Of a stretch of DNA of 64,000 nucleotides, positions 18,524-28,119 are shown piece after piece; the stretch's first letter is position 1; every line of letters starts with the position of its first letter. Origin of the DNA: Shewanella colwelliana ATCC 39565 (GTDB taxonomy: Bacteria; Pseudomonadota; Gammaproteobacteria; Enterobacterales; Shewanellaceae); NCBI RefSeq assembly GCF_000518705.1, contig NZ_JAEC01000004.1, forward strand, positions 280,285 through 344,284. Direction: 5' to 3'. A program made the translations under genes and the position numbers. The notes under the pieces are model-generated. The model ran no database searches, had not been told where the DNA came from, and saw only the letters and a list, made by a program, of their open reading frames with translations.

Positions 18524-18775
18524 ATGTTCCGTTTTACTATTTACTCAATCGTTGCCTACGCGTTTTGGTTAACCTTTGTCGATGTTTCCAGCTTTGTTGA
18601 AGACACTACAGGCAATACTTGGTTGACGGATTTCAAAAGTCAGTGGTTTGAACAGAGCGCACCGACAACACCATCGACACAAACTGTGCGGGCACAGCTC
18701 GTAACGTCGATGGGCCAATCAGACTGCATAGAAAGTGAGAACTGCTACTTAGCCGCCAAGCCGAGTGCCGAATAG
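18524..18775 (+). CDS. Small membrane-anchored protein of unknown function
   Basis: An 83-residue product starting MFRFTIYSIVAYAFWL, with a single N-terminal hydrophobic helix (about residues 4-24) and a polar tail with two cysteines (DCIESENC) near the end. I choose the ATG at 18524, with GAGGTGA in front, over the GTG at 18515. No family is recognised. It is transcribed convergently with the exporter operon and has a 6-bp inverted repeat (ACAGGC/GCCTGT) 30 bases upstream. Confidence 0.55.
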   Translation: MFRFTIYSIVAYAFWLTFVDVSSFVEDTTGNTWLTDFKSQWFEQSAPTTPSTQTVRAQLVTSMGQSDCIESENCYLAAKPSAE

Positions 18776-18791
18776 CGGAAGCAACCAAATG

Positions 18792-20048
18792 CTAATCTCG
18801 CTGTAGTGCTACAATCGGATCTAATCTAGCCGCCTTTTGTGCGGGGTACAGACCAAAACCGATACCGATTGTCATGCATACCGCGAGCGACAAAATAATA
18901 GCAAAACCTGACCAAGCCACCGGCCAGCCAGCAGCGGCAGAGATAACCAATGCAAGCAGCAAACCCACCACAATACCTATCACCCCACCTGTTGCGGAGA
19001 TAGCAATACTCTCAATCAAAAACTGACGAGCAATATCCTTACGTCTCGCACCAAGTGCTCGAAGTAGCCCAATTTCTGAAGTGCGCTCCATGATCGTCGC
19101 CAACATAATATTCATAATGCCAATACCGCCAACCAGCAATGAGATCCCAGCGACACACGCCATAACAATATTGAATATTTTTTGAGTTTTCTGATGTTGC
19201 GCCAACAGATCCGCAGGCACGACAATCTCATAATCCTTCTCTCCACCATGACGACGCTCAAACAGGTGTCCCAAACTCTTGGCTGCCAATGACGGATTGA
19301 TGTTTTCTTTGATGGCTAATTTTATGGCATCAAGTTCATCTTCTAGGGCCTTAAAGTTCATCTTCTTTAGCGCTGTGGCTAAAGGAATAAATACCTGATT
19401 ACGTTCGCCGCCCAGCTTTACGCCAGCTATCTTAGACTGACCCGTTTCCCCTTCCGACAATACACCAACTACAGTAAACCATTGATGATTGACTTTAACT
19501 AAGCCGCCAACGGCTTCTCCTCTTGGGAATAAGCTGCGCGCGGCTTCACCACCGAGCACCGCAACCTGACGATAGTGGCTTTCATCATCAGGCGTTAACG
19601 CACGTCCCTTAGCCACATTAAACGCGCTTAAACGAAAATAGCTGGGTGTGACCCCATATACCATAGCATCGCTGCGGCCTTGACGACTAAATAAGCTAAA
19701 GGTTTTAACCTGTTTCTGCGCGCTCCAATCTTCCACAAACGGCAATGTACGCTCGGCGCTTTGCACATCTCTCAGGCTCAGCCCCACGCTGTGTTCTCGC
19801 ACAGATTTGAGTGCATCACCATCGGCCACGCGGGCATTCACCACTAGATTACGCACCCCCATGGACTCGATCATTTTGAGTGCTTCTCGCTCAGCACCCT
19901 CGCCAACACTAAGCATCGCTATCACCGCCCCGACACCAAACACCATACCAAGCAGCGTAAGTGATGTTCGCAATTTATGGTGACGCATCTCATCAAATGC
20001 TTGCGCGATACCTTGTAAAGTCCGAGTCATCCTTTGTTGAGATCTCAT
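18792..20048 (-). CDS. MacB/FtsX-type ABC transporter permease
   Basis: A 418-residue inner-membrane permease. It has one N-terminal transmembrane helix in the MacB signature region (KLRTSLTLLGMVFGVGAVIAM). A large periplasmic domain (about 45-290) and three C-terminal helices follow, with GGIGIMNIMLATIMERTSEIGLLRALGARRKDI, the FtsX coupling region. Unlike MacB, no ATPase is fused; the separate ATPase at 23421-24107 supplies it. The start overlaps the upstream adaptor stop as ATGA. Such transporters move substrates from the periplasm outward via TolC (mechanotransmission). The substrate is unknown. Confidence 0.9.
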   Translation of the reverse strand: MRSQQRMTRTLQGIAQAFDEMRHHKLRTSLTLLGMVFGVGAVIAMLSVGEGAEREALKMIESMGVRNLVVNARVADGDALKSVREHSVGLSLRDVQSAERTLPFVEDWSAQKQVKTFSLFSRQGRSDAMVYGVTPSYFRLSAFNVAKGRALTPDDESHYRQVAVLGGEAARSLFPRGEAVGGLVKVNHQWFTVVGVLSEGETGQSKIAGVKLGGERNQVFIPLATALKKMNFKALEDELDAIKLAIKENINPSLAAKSLGHLFERRHGGEKDYEIVVPADLLAQHQKTQKIFNIVMACVAGISLLVGGIGIMNIMLATIMERTSEIGLLRALGARRKDIARQFLIESIAISATGGVIGIVVGLLLALVISAAAGWPVAWSGFAIILSLAVCMTIGIGFGLYPAQKAARLDPIVALQRD

Positions 20049-21262
20049 ACCCGACTCCTTTTAGGTGGCGTGGTCAAGGCAATCACATCTCCGGCTGAGA
20101 GACCATCCGTGATGACGGTCATATCGATACTACGTTGGCCTGTGGTCACAACTTGCTTAGTAAAGCCTTTAGCAGTCTTAAGGTAGACCCAATACGCCCC
20201 CTCCTTTTGAAACAGTGCCTGGTTAGGAACTGTAATAACCTGTTCAACAGACAAGGCATGCACTGTCGCTGACAGTTGACGACCCGGCTGCATAATAGCG
20301 GCTACGGTTTCATCTAAACTCACGGTAAACTGGAAGTAATTAACAGGGCTATCTTTCTCTTTTGGCTTAGCTAGCGCATCCAACTGCACCACTTTGCCAT
20401 TAAAGCTTTTGTTGGGGTATGCATCCAAGGTAATACTGGCTGGCTGACCTAAGGTCAAGCCAGCCGCTTCTGACTCAAGCACAAACAATTTGGCTTGCAT
20501 CACTGAGGTATCGGGTAAGGTACCTATGGTAAAGCCGGACCACATCATATCGCCGACAACGGGCGATGCCCCATCCCAGCCAGCTTGGTAAACAAATAAG
20601 CCGTCATGGGGCGCAGTGATCTCCATCTGATTTAAGTTATTCTCAAATCGTCGAATTTTTGCTTGGTGGCCCTGTTGTTTAAGGGTGATCAAATCTTGTT
20701 CGGCTTGTGCCTGCGCATCGTGCTGAGCCAACCCCCAGTCAAAATAGTCCATCTTAGCACCTAGGTAATCTTGGTTACGCATCTGCTCAATGATCTCGAT
20801 TTTGGTGTAAACACGTTCATCTTCACTGAAAAACTGTTCCGCCAGTGCTTTCTCTTTACCCGTTATTTCTGTGCCAGCTTGCAATTCTTGACTGACGGTT
20901 TTGTCTTTTTCCTGTTGAATCTTGCTATCAAGATCCAACTTGCTAAAGTCAAAACGCTCTCTTTCCAGTCGATAACTTTCTCTGGTGGGGTCCATTCTGG
21001 CCACCACATCGCCTGCTTTAACCCAACTAAAATTGTCGAGTATCCAAGCCAAAGACTGCGGACCGCGTAAGCCTGATGGAACTGTAACCGCTGTCGACTG
21101 GCTCGCTTCTAACTCGCCAGTGGCCGGTATTTGCACATTAAAATCACGTTGCTCAACCACCATGGTTAGCACCCCATCACTGGGTTGTGGCGAGCAGCCA
21201 AACAGCGTCATCACCATGATAAGTAACGCCACAGCTTTAACGTATTTCACAGTCATATTCAT
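20045..21262 (-). CDS. Periplasmic adaptor (HlyD/MacA-like) lipoprotein, third of three
   Basis: A 405-residue membrane-fusion protein with a lipoprotein signal (LIMVMTLFGC). It has a split lipoyl/barrel-sandwich region around a long helical hairpin (about 95-210, rich in E, K and Q), then a β-barrel and a membrane-proximal domain (GMLSAGDVIAL-like end, here DGLSAGDVIALTT). Members bridge the ABC permease and the TolC-type channel. It overlaps the neighbours on both sides by 4 bases. Confidence 0.85.
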   Translation of the reverse strand: MNMTVKYVKAVALLIMVMTLFGCSPQPSDGVLTMVVEQRDFNVQIPATGELEASQSTAVTVPSGLRGPQSLAWILDNFSWVKAGDVVARMDPTRESYRLERERFDFSKLDLDSKIQQEKDKTVSQELQAGTEITGKEKALAEQFFSEDERVYTKIEIIEQMRNQDYLGAKMDYFDWGLAQHDAQAQAEQDLITLKQQGHQAKIRRFENNLNQMEITAPHDGLFVYQAGWDGASPVVGDMMWSGFTIGTLPDTSVMQAKLFVLESEAAGLTLGQPASITLDAYPNKSFNGKVVQLDALAKPKEKDSPVNYFQFTVSLDETVAAIMQPGRQLSATVHALSVEQVITVPNQALFQKEGAYWVYLKTAKGFTKQVVTTGQRSIDMTVITDGLSAGDVIALTTPPKRSRV

Positions 21263-22440
21263 GGCAGTAACACCTCATCACCGATGCTTAATCCTTGGCT
21301 TATCGACACCCGCTCACTGCCAATATCCGCTAAGGTTATGACCTGTTTGCGGGTGCCAAATAGGGATGGGCGAAATACATAGGCTTGCCCTGCGTCGAAA
21401 TGCACCGCTTCAGTGGCAAGTAACGTCGCAGCTTCACCTTGAGCAATATCGATAGATATTTTGGCCGCCATGCCCGGCCGCATCAGCTCACTGTCGGGTT
21501 CATCAATACTGGCTACGGCGTCAAAGACCACCAAAGGAACATCTTGATTCTTGTTGCGAAACACAGCGCCCAATTCGACTATTTTCCCCTTAAAAACGCG
21601 CTCAGGGTTGGCATCAAGACGAATATTGATCACTTGACCTAACTGAACACGTTTCGCCTCAACCTCAGGAATAGTCATATTGACCTGCATATGAGACAAA
21701 TCAGGAATCGATAATACTGAGTCACCCGCAAAAACTGATTGGCCCTCTTTGATTTTATTCCCTTGTGGATCGTTGCCATACACAACCATGCCAGCACGTG
21801 GTGCTTTCAGCGTCATCGACGCGATACCTGTTTTCAATGCAGACACTTCAGCCGAAAACTTTTGCTTATCCCCGAGAAGCATGGCTTGACGCTGCTCTGC
21901 ACCTTGAGACTCAAGCGCAATTTTTTGTTCAATTAACACGACCCGGTCTTTGGCTATCTCTGTATCACGCTGGTATTTCTCTTTTTCAATGAGGGCAACC
22001 GTCTCATCAGATAACTTGAACTTACGCTCCGCTTTTTCAAAGTTCATTTTCGCTTCGGCTAAATCGAGTCGTAGCTCCTCCATACGTTTGGCATTACGCA
22101 ATTTTGAGGTTTCTATATCTTGCTCCGTGGCGGCCAGACTGGCTTCACTGACAGAGAGTCGCTGACTTAATTCAGAGGTATCAAGTCGTGCTACGACCTC
22201 CCCCTTTGCAACAGCTTTACCCTCGGGCGCCAGCTGTTTGACTTGGTATTGCCACACTCTTCTTATGGCGGGTGGCATCATTGAGATAGTGTCGGCTGAC
22301 ACTAACTCACCAGTCACTTCTACCTTTTGAAGTAACACGCCCTGCTCAACAACTGTTACCGCACCTTGACTGCATCCCGCTAAAAGCAGTGCACTGCACA
22401 ATAAGGGCACGAAACGATTTACCACTAACTTAACCTTCAT
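21259..22440 (-). CDS. Periplasmic adaptor (HlyD-like) lipoprotein, second of three
   Basis: A 393-residue adaptor with lipobox LLLAGC near residue 23, a coiled-coil hairpin (about 75-190), a barrel domain (VQLGQVINIRLDANPERVFKG) and the end domain ISQGLSIGDEVLLP. The fold is similar to the 20045 and 22430 products but the sequences are clearly diverged, so these are paralogues with separate roles rather than recent copies. It is in a tight operon, with an 11-base overlap to the preceding gene. Confidence 0.85.
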   Translation of the reverse strand: MKVKLVVNRFVPLLCSALLLAGCSQGAVTVVEQGVLLQKVEVTGELVSADTISMMPPAIRRVWQYQVKQLAPEGKAVAKGEVVARLDTSELSQRLSVSEASLAATEQDIETSKLRNAKRMEELRLDLAEAKMNFEKAERKFKLSDETVALIEKEKYQRDTEIAKDRVVLIEQKIALESQGAEQRQAMLLGDKQKFSAEVSALKTGIASMTLKAPRAGMVVYGNDPQGNKIKEGQSVFAGDSVLSIPDLSHMQVNMTIPEVEAKRVQLGQVINIRLDANPERVFKGKIVELGAVFRNKNQDVPLVVFDAVASIDEPDSELMRPGMAAKISIDIAQGEAATLLATEAVHFDAGQAYVFRPSLFGTRKQVITLADIGSERVSISQGLSIGDEVLLP

Positions 22441-23431
22441 CGTGCGTCGACTCCTGCGCTGTGACTAACACACTCATCCCTGGCACCAATGCAAGATTGG
22501 TACTGGCAAGATTAAAATCTATGCCCACCTTAAACCATTTACTCCGTCCCCACGCAGGCTGAGTAATAGCTTGCTTGCCAATACTATTAATACTGCCTAA
22601 AAAAGTAATATCCGGCTGTGAGTCTAACCGTAATGTTACTGCTTGTTTAAGCTTTACCCTGTCCACGTCAATTTCATTAACCCAAGCAGCCACCTCTAAC
22701 CGGTCGAGTGCTGGAATGGTGGCTATCTGTCGACCAATTTGAACCGTGTCACCAACGCCATACTTTTTCTCTGACCAAGGATCTCGCTCATAAAGCACAG
22801 GGCCTGAAATTTGAGCCTTTAGCTCAAGTTGCTCTAACCCTCGAAGTGCCTGACTCAGCTCCAACTTGGCTTTTTGTTTATCGATAGCCAACTGTTGTCG
22901 GCTCGCCAACTGCTTTTCCAACACTTCGGCTAATGCCTGTCGCGCTTTAGTTTGCTCTGATTTAGCTTGCAGCAATTTAAATTGGTTTTCGGCGTACTCT
23001 TTTGCGGCAATATATTCAGCGGGCACATCGGCATCAAGCTGCGCTTTTTCAACCTCTAGACGACGCTGTTTGAGATTGAACTGCGCTTGTAATACTGCGG
23101 CTTTTAGCTCAATGGCGGTGCTCTGTTCTTGCGCCGTCACCCTGAGTAAGCTGGCTTCTAACTGCTCTATTTGATTAGCGATCTGACTTTTATCGAAGAT
23201 CACCACGCTTTGGCCCGCCGTCGCTAGCGTCCCCTCAGGCAACAGCCATTGGATCTGGTACCGCCACGCATCACCCGCTTTGGGAACAGTGAAGGTCTGT
23301 GACTCGACGGAAGCAATCTTACCTGTTAGTAGCAGCGATGGCTCAGCATAGGCTGGCTCACTATAAGTGAATAGACTCAGACAAGACATCAACAACAGAC
23401 TCAGCGCAACGGCAAAATGTTTAGGCTGCAT
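22430..23431 (-). CDS. Periplasmic adaptor (HlyD-like) protein, first of three
   Basis: A 333-residue secreted adaptor. I start it at ATG 23431, where an ordinary signal peptide begins ([15 protein letters not shown]..., cleavage likely after AYA), rather than at 23494, deep inside the ATPase gene. A helical hairpin with many A, Q, K and E residues covers about 75-190, followed by a β-barrel ([18 protein letters not shown]). It lacks the lipobox of its two paralogues, although a Cys lies inside the signal peptide. It overlaps the ATPase gene by 11 bases. Confidence 0.82.
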   Translation of the reverse strand: MQPKHFAVALSLLLMSCLSLFTYSEPAYAEPSLLLTGKIASVESQTFTVPKAGDAWRYQIQWLLPEGTLATAGQSVVIFDKSQIANQIEQLEASLLRVTAQEQSTAIELKAAVLQAQFNLKQRRLEVEKAQLDADVPAEYIAAKEYAENQFKLLQAKSEQTKARQALAEVLEKQLASRQQLAIDKQKAKLELSQALRGLEQLELKAQISGPVLYERDPWSEKKYGVGDTVQIGRQIATIPALDRLEVAAWVNEIDVDRVKLKQAVTLRLDSQPDITFLGSINSIGKQAITQPAWGRSKWFKVGIDFNLASTNLALVPGMSVLVTAQESTHDEG

Positions 23432-24107
23432 CTTGGCCTCGATTTTCAATCTCAATAATCTCACCATCACGCATACGGATGATTCTCTGCGCATAGGCGG
23501 CGACCTCCTCTTCGTGGGTCACCAAAATAATGGTTTGGCCCGCTTGATGCAGTTCAGTAAACAGCGCCATGATCTCCACCGAGGTTTTACTGTCCAGCGC
23601 ACCTGTGGGTTCGTCGGCTAACAATATGGCAGGCCGATTCACTAATGCCCGAGCAATCGCCACCCGCTGTCGTTGGCCACCCGACAACTGGTTAGGACGA
23701 TGGTCTTGGCGCTCGCCTAAACCGACTCTGGCTAATAATGATTGAGCATAGGCATCGCTGTCTTGCTGATGTTCGCTAAAGCGCAATGGTAACAATACGT
23801 TTTGTAGTGCACTCATACGGGGAAGTAGGTGAAAACTTTGAAATACAAAGCCAATCTCTTTGTTGCGTACAGCCGAGAGTTGATCGTCATCTAAACTGGC
23901 CACCTCTTGCTCATTGAGTTGATAGCTACCACTGCTGGGCTTGTCTAAACAACCAATGATATTCATCAATGTTGACTTACCCGACCCTGGTGGCCCCATG
24001 ATGGCAACAAATTCATTGGCCTTAATGTTAAATTCTACGCCACGCAGCGCGAGTACTTGCGATTCACCCATTTGATAGGATTTAGTTAACGCTTTTACGG
24101 TGATCAT
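23421..24107 (-). CDS. MacB/LolD-type ABC transporter ATPase
   Basis: A 228-residue nucleotide-binding protein with Walker A GPPGSGKS (Pro in place of the usual Ser), Q-loop [11 protein letters not shown], signature [15 protein letters not shown], Walker [13 protein letters not shown] and H-loop VTHEEE. It is the first gene of an ATPase-adaptor-adaptor-adaptor-permease operon. The ribosome binding site is weak. The substrate is not evident; homologues export macrolides, peptides or lipoproteins. Confidence 0.92.
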   Translation of the reverse strand: MITVKALTKSYQMGESQVLALRGVEFNIKANEFVAIMGPPGSGKSTLMNIIGCLDKPSSGSYQLNEQEVASLDDDQLSAVRNKEIGFVFQSFHLLPRMSALQNVLLPLRFSEHQQDSDAYAQSLLARVGLGERQDHRPNQLSGGQRQRVAIARALVNRPAILLADEPTGALDSKTSVEIMALFTELHQAGQTIILVTHEEEVAAYAQRIIRMRDGEIIEIENRGQDAA

Positions 24108-24378
24108 AAGGTTATTCTCGAAACCATTGGCAACTCCTTAGCCCTCATACTTAAGTTCATCCCAAACATTTATAACTTCTGTTTCACAGCCTTAATGACC
24201 AAGTCTAATTGACGAGTTTTGTTGGCATTACCCCTTCAGGGATCGTTAACGATTACACGCGAAAAAAGTATCTAAGTAGTGGTGATAAACGATCCTTGTC
24301 ACAACACGGTCAATAGTTTGCCCTAATGCGATAGCATTATGCAATTGAATTTATATAACTTTGCATTGCAGCCAAAGA

Positions 24379-24771
24379 TCATAGAGATTGGAACACCCCT
24401 AGCAGGGTAAAAAAACTTATCGCAGCAAAGAAGATCCATTGAAACAGAGATTTAAACGGCGACTCAATATCAGAAAAGAAACCAATGTAGATCTGCCAAA
24501 CCGCAAACAGTAGATAGTTTAATGCGATAAACAACACTAGGCCATAGCCTTGCATAATAGAAACCATCTCTAAGCCACACGCATACAAGACTAATGTCGA
24601 CATCACTAAAAACACTGACACGTAATGAAACACACACTGCATGATTTTCTGCGCAATCGGGTCAAAATTGGCATCGAGCATGGGGGTCAAGAAGGATTTA
24701 ATACCTATGGTAAAATGCCCAACACAGGTCAAGAGTGCAAATGTCGCTGCGATGACAAAATAGATGTTCAT
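24379..24771 (-). CDS. Four-helix membrane protein of unknown function
   Basis: A 130-residue hydrophobic protein starting MNIYFVIAATFALLTCVGH, with four predicted transmembrane segments. The ATG at 24771 follows GGAGAAAA, so the longer frame from 24804 is not used. No conserved catalytic motif is seen; GHFTIGIKSFL after helix 1 may be a family mark. The gap 24108-24378 between it and the ATPase gene shows no gene and probably holds the exporter promoter. Confidence 0.7.
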   Translation of the reverse strand: MNIYFVIAATFALLTCVGHFTIGIKSFLTPMLDANFDPIAQKIMQCVFHYVSVFLVMSTLVLYACGLEMVSIMQGYGLVLFIALNYLLFAVWQIYIGFFSDIESPFKSLFQWIFFAAISFFTLLGVFQSL

Positions 24772-24849
24772 TTTTTCTCCGGCAATACGCAAATGGAAGC
24801 CCATGGAGATAGACCAAGTTAAGGGGGAAATCGTTTCATCAAAAACAGC

Positions 24850-24874
24850 AAAGCGTGCTTTAACGCACGCTTTT
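24850..24874 (-). terminator. Hairpin terminator after the periplasmic protein gene
   Basis: Arms AGCGTGC and GCACGCT enclose a 6-base loop. On the minus strand TTTGCTGTTTTT follows. It lies about 60 bases past the stop of the 24934 gene. Confidence 0.65.
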
Positions 24875-24933
24875 ATTAACTGATACCACGCAGCATAACG
24901 ATCTGAACAATCACTTTTTTATACTGATAGGTA

Positions 24934-25347
24934 TTACATGGTAGCCATTACCCAATAATCTAATCGTTTTTGTGGATTGGCCAACAGGCTTTGACATTGA
25001 GTTTTATAACGGCCCATTAACCCACCTAAATTTTTATTACTGGGTAAGCTGGCCTGCTGCGCGGCAACTTGCTGCGCCAATATTGCATTCACCTCTGACT
25101 CACTTTGATATTTTTTTGCCAATGTCACCGCATCGAGGCCTGACTGCTTAAGGCGATCACCCACCGCCTGCATCTGTGGCGCATTCATGTTAGAGATGGC
25201 ATCTGAAGCAATTTGATAATAGGCTGCACATGCCAATACTTCCTTGTTAAATTCGATTTCCGCTGGCGAAGGCGTTAATTCAACCTCCTGAGCTATGCTA
25301 CCAAAAGAGACCAATATCAAAGCTGGCATTAAAAACTTTACGCGCAT
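24934..25347 (-). CDS. Periplasmic protein of unknown function
   Basis: A 137-residue product with a clear signal peptide (MRVKFLMPALILVSFGSIA, cleavage before QEVEL). The mature part is mostly helical with two cysteines (LACAAYY and KTQCQSL) that could form a disulfide. AAGGAATG lies before the ATG. No family is recognised. It stands between the four-helix membrane protein and a GNAT gene, all on the minus strand but with separate gaps. Confidence 0.65.
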   Translation of the reverse strand: MRVKFLMPALILVSFGSIAQEVELTPSPAEIEFNKEVLACAAYYQIASDAISNMNAPQMQAVGDRLKQSGLDAVTLAKKYQSESEVNAILAQQVAAQQASLPSNKNLGGLMGRYKTQCQSLLANPQKRLDYWVMATM

Positions 25348-25395
25348 TGAGACATTCCTTGACCAAGTATGAACTGAGTTGTTATTGCTCCATTT

Positions 25396-25860
25396 CTACT
25401 TTAGAACGCGCTCAACATCAAGTGAATATCTTAAAAACTCCTTATCCAGAACAAAGCCTAGCGACTCGTATAGCGCCTGAGCTTGCTGATTATTCTTGTG
25501 AGTTTCTAAGGTAATTGAGGTAATTCTATTGGCGTAAGCATACTCCAGCACACAATTCATCAGTCGACGTCCAAGGCCCACACATCGGGCATGCTGCGTC
25601 ACATATAAATCGCTCAGAATTAATATCGAACATGCAGAGATTGAACTAAAGGTCGGATAAAGCTGACAAAAACCAAGACCATGCCCTTGGGTATCTAATG
25701 CAACATAAATCACCGAATCGTTATGTTTTATACGGGCGTTAATAAACTGCCTAGCTAAATCTAAGTCAGCTTCTTGCTGGTAAAACTGTCGATACTCATC
25801 AAATAATAATGCCACAGCATCCAGCTCTGTTATCGTCGCACTCTTAATTTCACCCGACAT
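25396..25860 (-). CDS. GNAT family N-acetyltransferase
   Basis: A 154-residue single-domain acetyltransferase. The acetyl-CoA pyrophosphate-binding loop is HARCVGLGRRLMN (about 91-103), preceded by the β4 strand ILILSDLYV and followed by ITSITLETHKNNQQAQALYESLGF, the usual C-terminal GNAT motif. A strong AAGGAGG precedes the ATG. The substrate is unknown. Confidence 0.88.
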   Translation of the reverse strand: MSGEIKSATITELDAVALLFDEYRQFYQQEADLDLARQFINARIKHNDSVIYVALDTQGHGLGFCQLYPTFSSISACSILILSDLYVTQHARCVGLGRRLMNCVLEYAYANRITSITLETHKNNQQAQALYESLGFVLDKEFLRYSLDVERVLK

Positions 25861-25928
25861 CTATCCTCCTTGATATAAATCTCTATTTCACTCTGCCAAC
25901 ACGCAGCAACAACTTAAGTGCCTGATAC

Positions 25929-26528
25929 TTATCTGGCGTATTGCGCGATTCTTGATCTTAACTGCTGCTTAACGTCAGGCCACTCACTATCGATAATTGA
26001 ATAAACTACGGTATCCCTAACCGTTCCATCTTTAAGCAGGCGGTGATTACGTAATACGCCATCTTGTTTCGCACCGATACGCGTTATCGCTTCACGGGAA
26101 CGTTGATTATGCCAATGGGTTCTAAACTCTACAGCCATTACATCTAAGGTTTCAAATGCATAACTCAACAGAAGATATTTAGCCTCAGTATTTATTCCCG
26201 TTTGCTGCGCGCTTTTAGCATACCAAGTGTGACCAATCTCTAAGCGCCGATTAGGCTGATCCCATGCCATAATACGTGTAGCACCAACAACTTCACCGGT
26301 AAATTTGTCTCGCACAATATAAGCCAAAGCTTCGCCGCGTGCTTCAGCTGCAATCGCGGCCTCAACATAGGTTTTCATCTCATCGGGATGCGGAACATTG
26401 GTGTACCACAGCCGCCAAAGTTCACCATCACACACCGCCACCGATAACGCTGCTATGTGTTCTCGCATCATTGGCTCTAAAATAACCCGTTCACCAACCA
26501 GCGCGTTTGGCACCTTTGCATTACTCAT
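25929..26528 (-). CDS. RimJ/RimL-like GNAT acetyltransferase
   Basis: A 199-residue protein of the Acetyltransf_3 group, with VGERVILEPMMREHIAAL at the start, the RRLEIGHTWYAKSAQQTGINTEAKYLLLSYAFE acceptor/CoA region around residue 90-125, and VEFRTHWHNQRSREAITRIGAKQDG near the end. Homologues acetylate ribosomal proteins or small molecules; the specific target is unknown. AGAGG lies before the ATG. Confidence 0.88.
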   Translation of the reverse strand: MSNAKVPNALVGERVILEPMMREHIAALSVAVCDGELWRLWYTNVPHPDEMKTYVEAAIAAEARGEALAYIVRDKFTGEVVGATRIMAWDQPNRRLEIGHTWYAKSAQQTGINTEAKYLLLSYAFETLDVMAVEFRTHWHNQRSREAITRIGAKQDGVLRNHRLLKDGTVRDTVVYSIIDSEWPDVKQQLRSRIAQYAR

Positions 26529-26619
26529 AATACCTCTGCGTCAATTACGTTATAACAATCGTATGTGATCATTTGATGAAAAGGGCAACCTCGAGGACGA
26601 AGCATTAACCTAGCAAATT

Positions 26620-27135
26620 TTAATCAATAATTTCAAGTGCTTTATGATATAGCAATACGTCATCACCTTGATCCCACTGCAACACTTTGTCAAATTTGAA
26701 GCCCAATTTCTCCAGTAATTGAATCGATGCCTGATTACCAGGACTGACAATACCAAGCAGCTCGCTAAACCCTAACGCTCTAGCGTGCTCTACAACCCCC
26801 GCAGCAGCTTCCAAGGCATAGCCACGGTGCCAATATTGCGGCAACAAGGCATAACCAATATCGATATCAGAGAGTTGTTCTCGTTTCACTAAACCCGCTA
26901 AACCGATAGCCTCACCCGTTGACGTAAGAGTGACCGCATACATACCAAATTCATTCTGCTGATAACTGTCGAGAGATCCTTCAATAAGATAAGCTTCAGC
27001 TTGCGGCACAGTGGTTATGCCGCGATCGCCAATATTGTTGAGAAATCCTTCGGAGTTCAATATGGCCAACATAAATGGTGCATCGGCCACTGTGAGCCGT
27101 CTTACCGTCAGACGCTCTGTTTGAAAAACAAGCAA
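26620..27135 (-). CDS. RimJ-like GNAT acetyltransferase
   Basis: A 171-residue acetyltransferase. I place the start at TTG 27135: AAGGAG lies 6-7 bases upstream and the fold begins there (VFQTERLTVRRLTVADA). An ATG at 27195 would add 20 residues without a visible ribosome binding site. The CoA loop is PQYWHRGYALEAAAG and the last motif is SIQLLEKLGFKF. It is the third GNAT in a row but is not a close copy of the others. Confidence 0.85.
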   Translation of the reverse strand: MLVFQTERLTVRRLTVADAPFMLAILNSEGFLNNIGDRGITTVPQAEAYLIEGSLDSYQQNEFGMYAVTLTSTGEAIGLAGLVKREQLSDIDIGYALLPQYWHRGYALEAAAGVVEHARALGFSELLGIVSPGNQASIQLLEKLGFKFDKVLQWDQGDDVLLYHKALEIID

Positions 27136-27314
27136 AGTTAGCTCCTTATCCCTTGATAACCCCTTGGGCTCCACAAAACTATACGGGTAAGCCAATGATG
27201 ATGAAAGCGCTAATAGCCACCTCTAGTGGCTCACACATGTGAAGCATTGTTAATACAATAGCAATTAAAACAATACAATAGGAATTAAAACGGCACTCTG
27301 CGCTAAATCATCAC

Positions 27315-27343
27315 AAAAAAATGCCCACCTAATTAGGCGGGCA
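27315..27343 (-). terminator. Rho-independent terminator after the nitroreductase gene
   Basis: Arms TGCCCACCT and AGGCGGGCA around AATT (one wobble pair). On the minus strand TTTTTTT follows directly. It ends the 27459-28007 transcript. Confidence 0.85.
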
Positions 27344-27458
27344 ATCAAATCACTTAGGGTGAAAACCTATGCATGGGTCAATGCTGGTTCAGCTCTACTT
27401 TGACAGGTTTTCAACAGGAGTAAACCCGACCAAAGTCGATAGGTCAACCACCCGATAG

Positions 27459-28007
27459 TTATAGATAGCGCACCACATCGGTTACCAGTTTCGTTGGCTT
27501 GATAGGCGCGGTGACCGCTGGCGTACCAAGGTATAAAAAGCCGATGATCTGGTCGTTGTCTCTTAAGCCTAGATCTTTATGTAAAACACGATTAAAAGCC
27601 AAGCCTCCGGTGCGCCATATGCCTCCCAGCCCAAGAGCAAAGGCTGCCTGTTGCATCGCCATACAGGCACAGCCAACCGCAAGGTGTTGCTCTAACGCAG
27701 GCACTTTGGCATGCTCAACAACTTTAGCCACCACAGTGATCACCATAGGGGCACGTTGCGGCATATTAGCCATTTTTGCTTGGGTACTTTCATCGCTGCC
27801 TTCAGCAGCACTGGCGTTTACAAACAACTGCCCTAACTTTGCCAACCCATCTCCTGAAGCCACGATGAATTCCCACGGATTAAGACCTGCATGATCAGGC
27901 ACTCTTATCGCTGCACTTAAAATGGTGTTCAACTGCTCAGCATTTGGGGCTGGCGCCACTAGACGCGGCGATGACTGTCGAGTTAAAAGAAGTTCAATAG
28001 CATCCAC
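27459..28007 (-). CDS. ydjA: YdjA-like nitroreductase
   Basis: A 182-residue FMN-dependent NAD(P)H nitroreductase close in length and sequence to E. coli YdjA. Shared segments include the N-terminal FMN-binding RQSSPR, RVPDHAGLNPWEF, GCACMAMQQAA, LGGIWRTGG and IIGFLYLGTP. The physiological substrate is not established. The start is GTG at 28007 with AGGAACG upstream; the ATG nearby is out of frame. Confidence 0.9.
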   Translation of the reverse strand: MDAIELLLTRQSSPRLVAPAPNAEQLNTILSAAIRVPDHAGLNPWEFIVASGDGLAKLGQLFVNASAAEGSDESTQAKMANMPQRAPMVITVVAKVVEHAKVPALEQHLAVGCACMAMQQAAFALGLGGIWRTGGLAFNRVLHKDLGLRDNDQIIGFLYLGTPAVTAPIKPTKLVTDVVRYL

Positions 28008-28061
28008 AAGGCGTTCCTGCTTTGTTAATCAATCATTAAGCCAGCAGAATAACAAATCACT

Positions 28062-28090
28062 AAAAAAAATCCTACTAAAACAGTAGGATT
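28062..28090 (-). terminator. Rho-independent terminator after the DoxX gene
   Basis: Arms AATCCTAC and GTAGGATT around a 7-base loop, followed on the minus strand by eight T. It lies 30 bases past the DoxX stop. Confidence 0.88.
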
Positions 28091-28119
28091 TACATCAGCA
28101 AGCTATCTACTTATATTAC

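Noticed and set aside
27220..27300. Near-duplicate phrases with AATTAAAACAATACAATA as a repeat element
   Set aside because: Only a short imperfect tandem in AT-rich intergenic DNA; too small to call an element.
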